NCBI GenBank assembly: GCA_024229115.1
Contig: JAAEST010000040.1
Coordinates: forward strand, 124,001-188,000
DNA: 64,000 bases
Origin: Oligoflexia bacterium
Lineage (GTDB): Bacteria; Bdellovibrionota; Bacteriovoracia; Bacteriovoracales; Bacteriovoracaceae
Reading direction: 5' to 3'
Below the pieces are notes generated by a model. It was not told the origin of the DNA, did no database searches, and saw nothing but the letters and a program-made list of their open reading frames with translations. Position 1 is the stretch's first letter; each line of letters starts with the position of its first letter. The position numbers and the translations under genes were made by a program. Shown here piece after piece: positions 63,720 to 64,000 of the stretch.

Positions 63720-64000
63720 ATGAGCACATATATTGTCGTTTCAGACGGTATGGACAAAGAAATTTTTAAAGATTTACAAGCTGTGAATGAGTTCGAAGTT
63801 TTCGAGGAGCCAAAGATTTCTCAAGAAAAACTTCAGGAACTTCTTCCTAAAATTGAAGGACTTGTTATTCGTTCTGCAACGAAAGTAACTCCCGATCTTT
63901 TAGAAAAAGCCCCTAACCTAAAGTATGTAATTAGAGCGGGTGAAGGAACTGACAATATCGACAAGGTTGCTTGTGGACAAAAAGGAGTTAAAGTTTCAAA
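63720..64000 (+). CDS. serA: D-3-phosphoglycerate dehydrogenase-like protein, N-terminal part
   Basis: First enzyme of serine synthesis, or a related 2-hydroxyacid dehydrogenase. Only the first 93 or so residues are in the window: MSTYIVVSDGMDKEIF, then LVIRSATKVTPDLLEKAPNLKYVIRAGEGTDNID, which is the substrate-domain RSxTxVT...AGxGxDNID pattern of SerA. AGGGGA lies 8 bases before the ATG. TATAAT at 63667-63672 may be the -10 box, with a weak -35. The nucleotide-binding domain is beyond the window. Confidence 0.85.
   Translation, partial: MSTYIVVSDGMDKEIFKDLQAVNEFEVFEEPKISQEKLQELLPKIEGLVIRSATKVTPDLLEKAPNLKYVIRAGEGTDNIDKVACGQKGVKVS

Overview
The window looks like chromosomal DNA from a low-GC Gram-negative bacterium of the Bdellovibrionota type, probably a marine Bacteriovorax/Halobacteriovorax relative. 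This placement is inference. It rests on the AT-rich composition, a full outer-membrane and lipid A assembly set, a flagellar export operon, a SpoIID-type protein beside an amidase, an H+/Na+-pyrophosphatase, and many secreted or lipoprotein genes without recognisable families. No rRNA, tRNA or CRISPR array was seen. Only one mobile element, a DDE transposase gene, is evident.

Layout: 1-5.2 kb holds the start of an mmsA-type dehydrogenase, hflX and several small unknown genes, including a receiver-like protein and a LETM1-like protein. From 5.2 to 21.4 kb the minus strand carries rpsA, a glycosyltransferase, a DUF3108 lipoprotein and then a long envelope-biogenesis block. Read in the direction of transcription this block is ybeY-prfB-lolC/E-lolD-bamA-skp-lpxD-fabZ-lpxA-gfo/idh oxidoreductase-lpxB-lpxK-DUF3108-glycosyltransferase. 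It makes lipid A, exports lipoproteins and inserts outer-membrane proteins. prfB needs the classic +1 programmed frameshift. The plus-strand pair mazG-coaE follows.

From 23.3 to 38.2 kb the minus strand carries a flagellar operon, transcribed fliL-M-N-O-P-Q-R-flhB-A-F-G-fliA and continuing into two unknown genes, one a large PAS/coiled-coil membrane protein. The FlhF GTPase motifs are degenerate while FlhG looks intact. HU, a DsbA-like lipoprotein, a sigma-54-preceded lipoprotein, AmiC-type amidase, SpoIID, a UDG-like protein without cysteines and uvrC follow to 47.1 kb.

From 47 to 64 kb the genes are more accessory: a glycine-rich secreted protein, murJ, a K+-dependent-type membrane pyrophosphatase with a second copy of its C-terminal codons downstream, an astacin-like protease, dCMP deaminase, a GNAT acetyltransferase, the transposase, secreted unknowns, a two-heme cytochrome-like gene interrupted by an in-frame TGA, and the start of a serA-like dehydrogenase.

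The observations most worth checking are the in-frame TGA within the cytochrome-like gene (61141-63582), the duplicated hppA C-terminus, the motif-less FlhF, and the oxidoreductase between lpxA and lpxB, which may make diamino-sugar lipid A.
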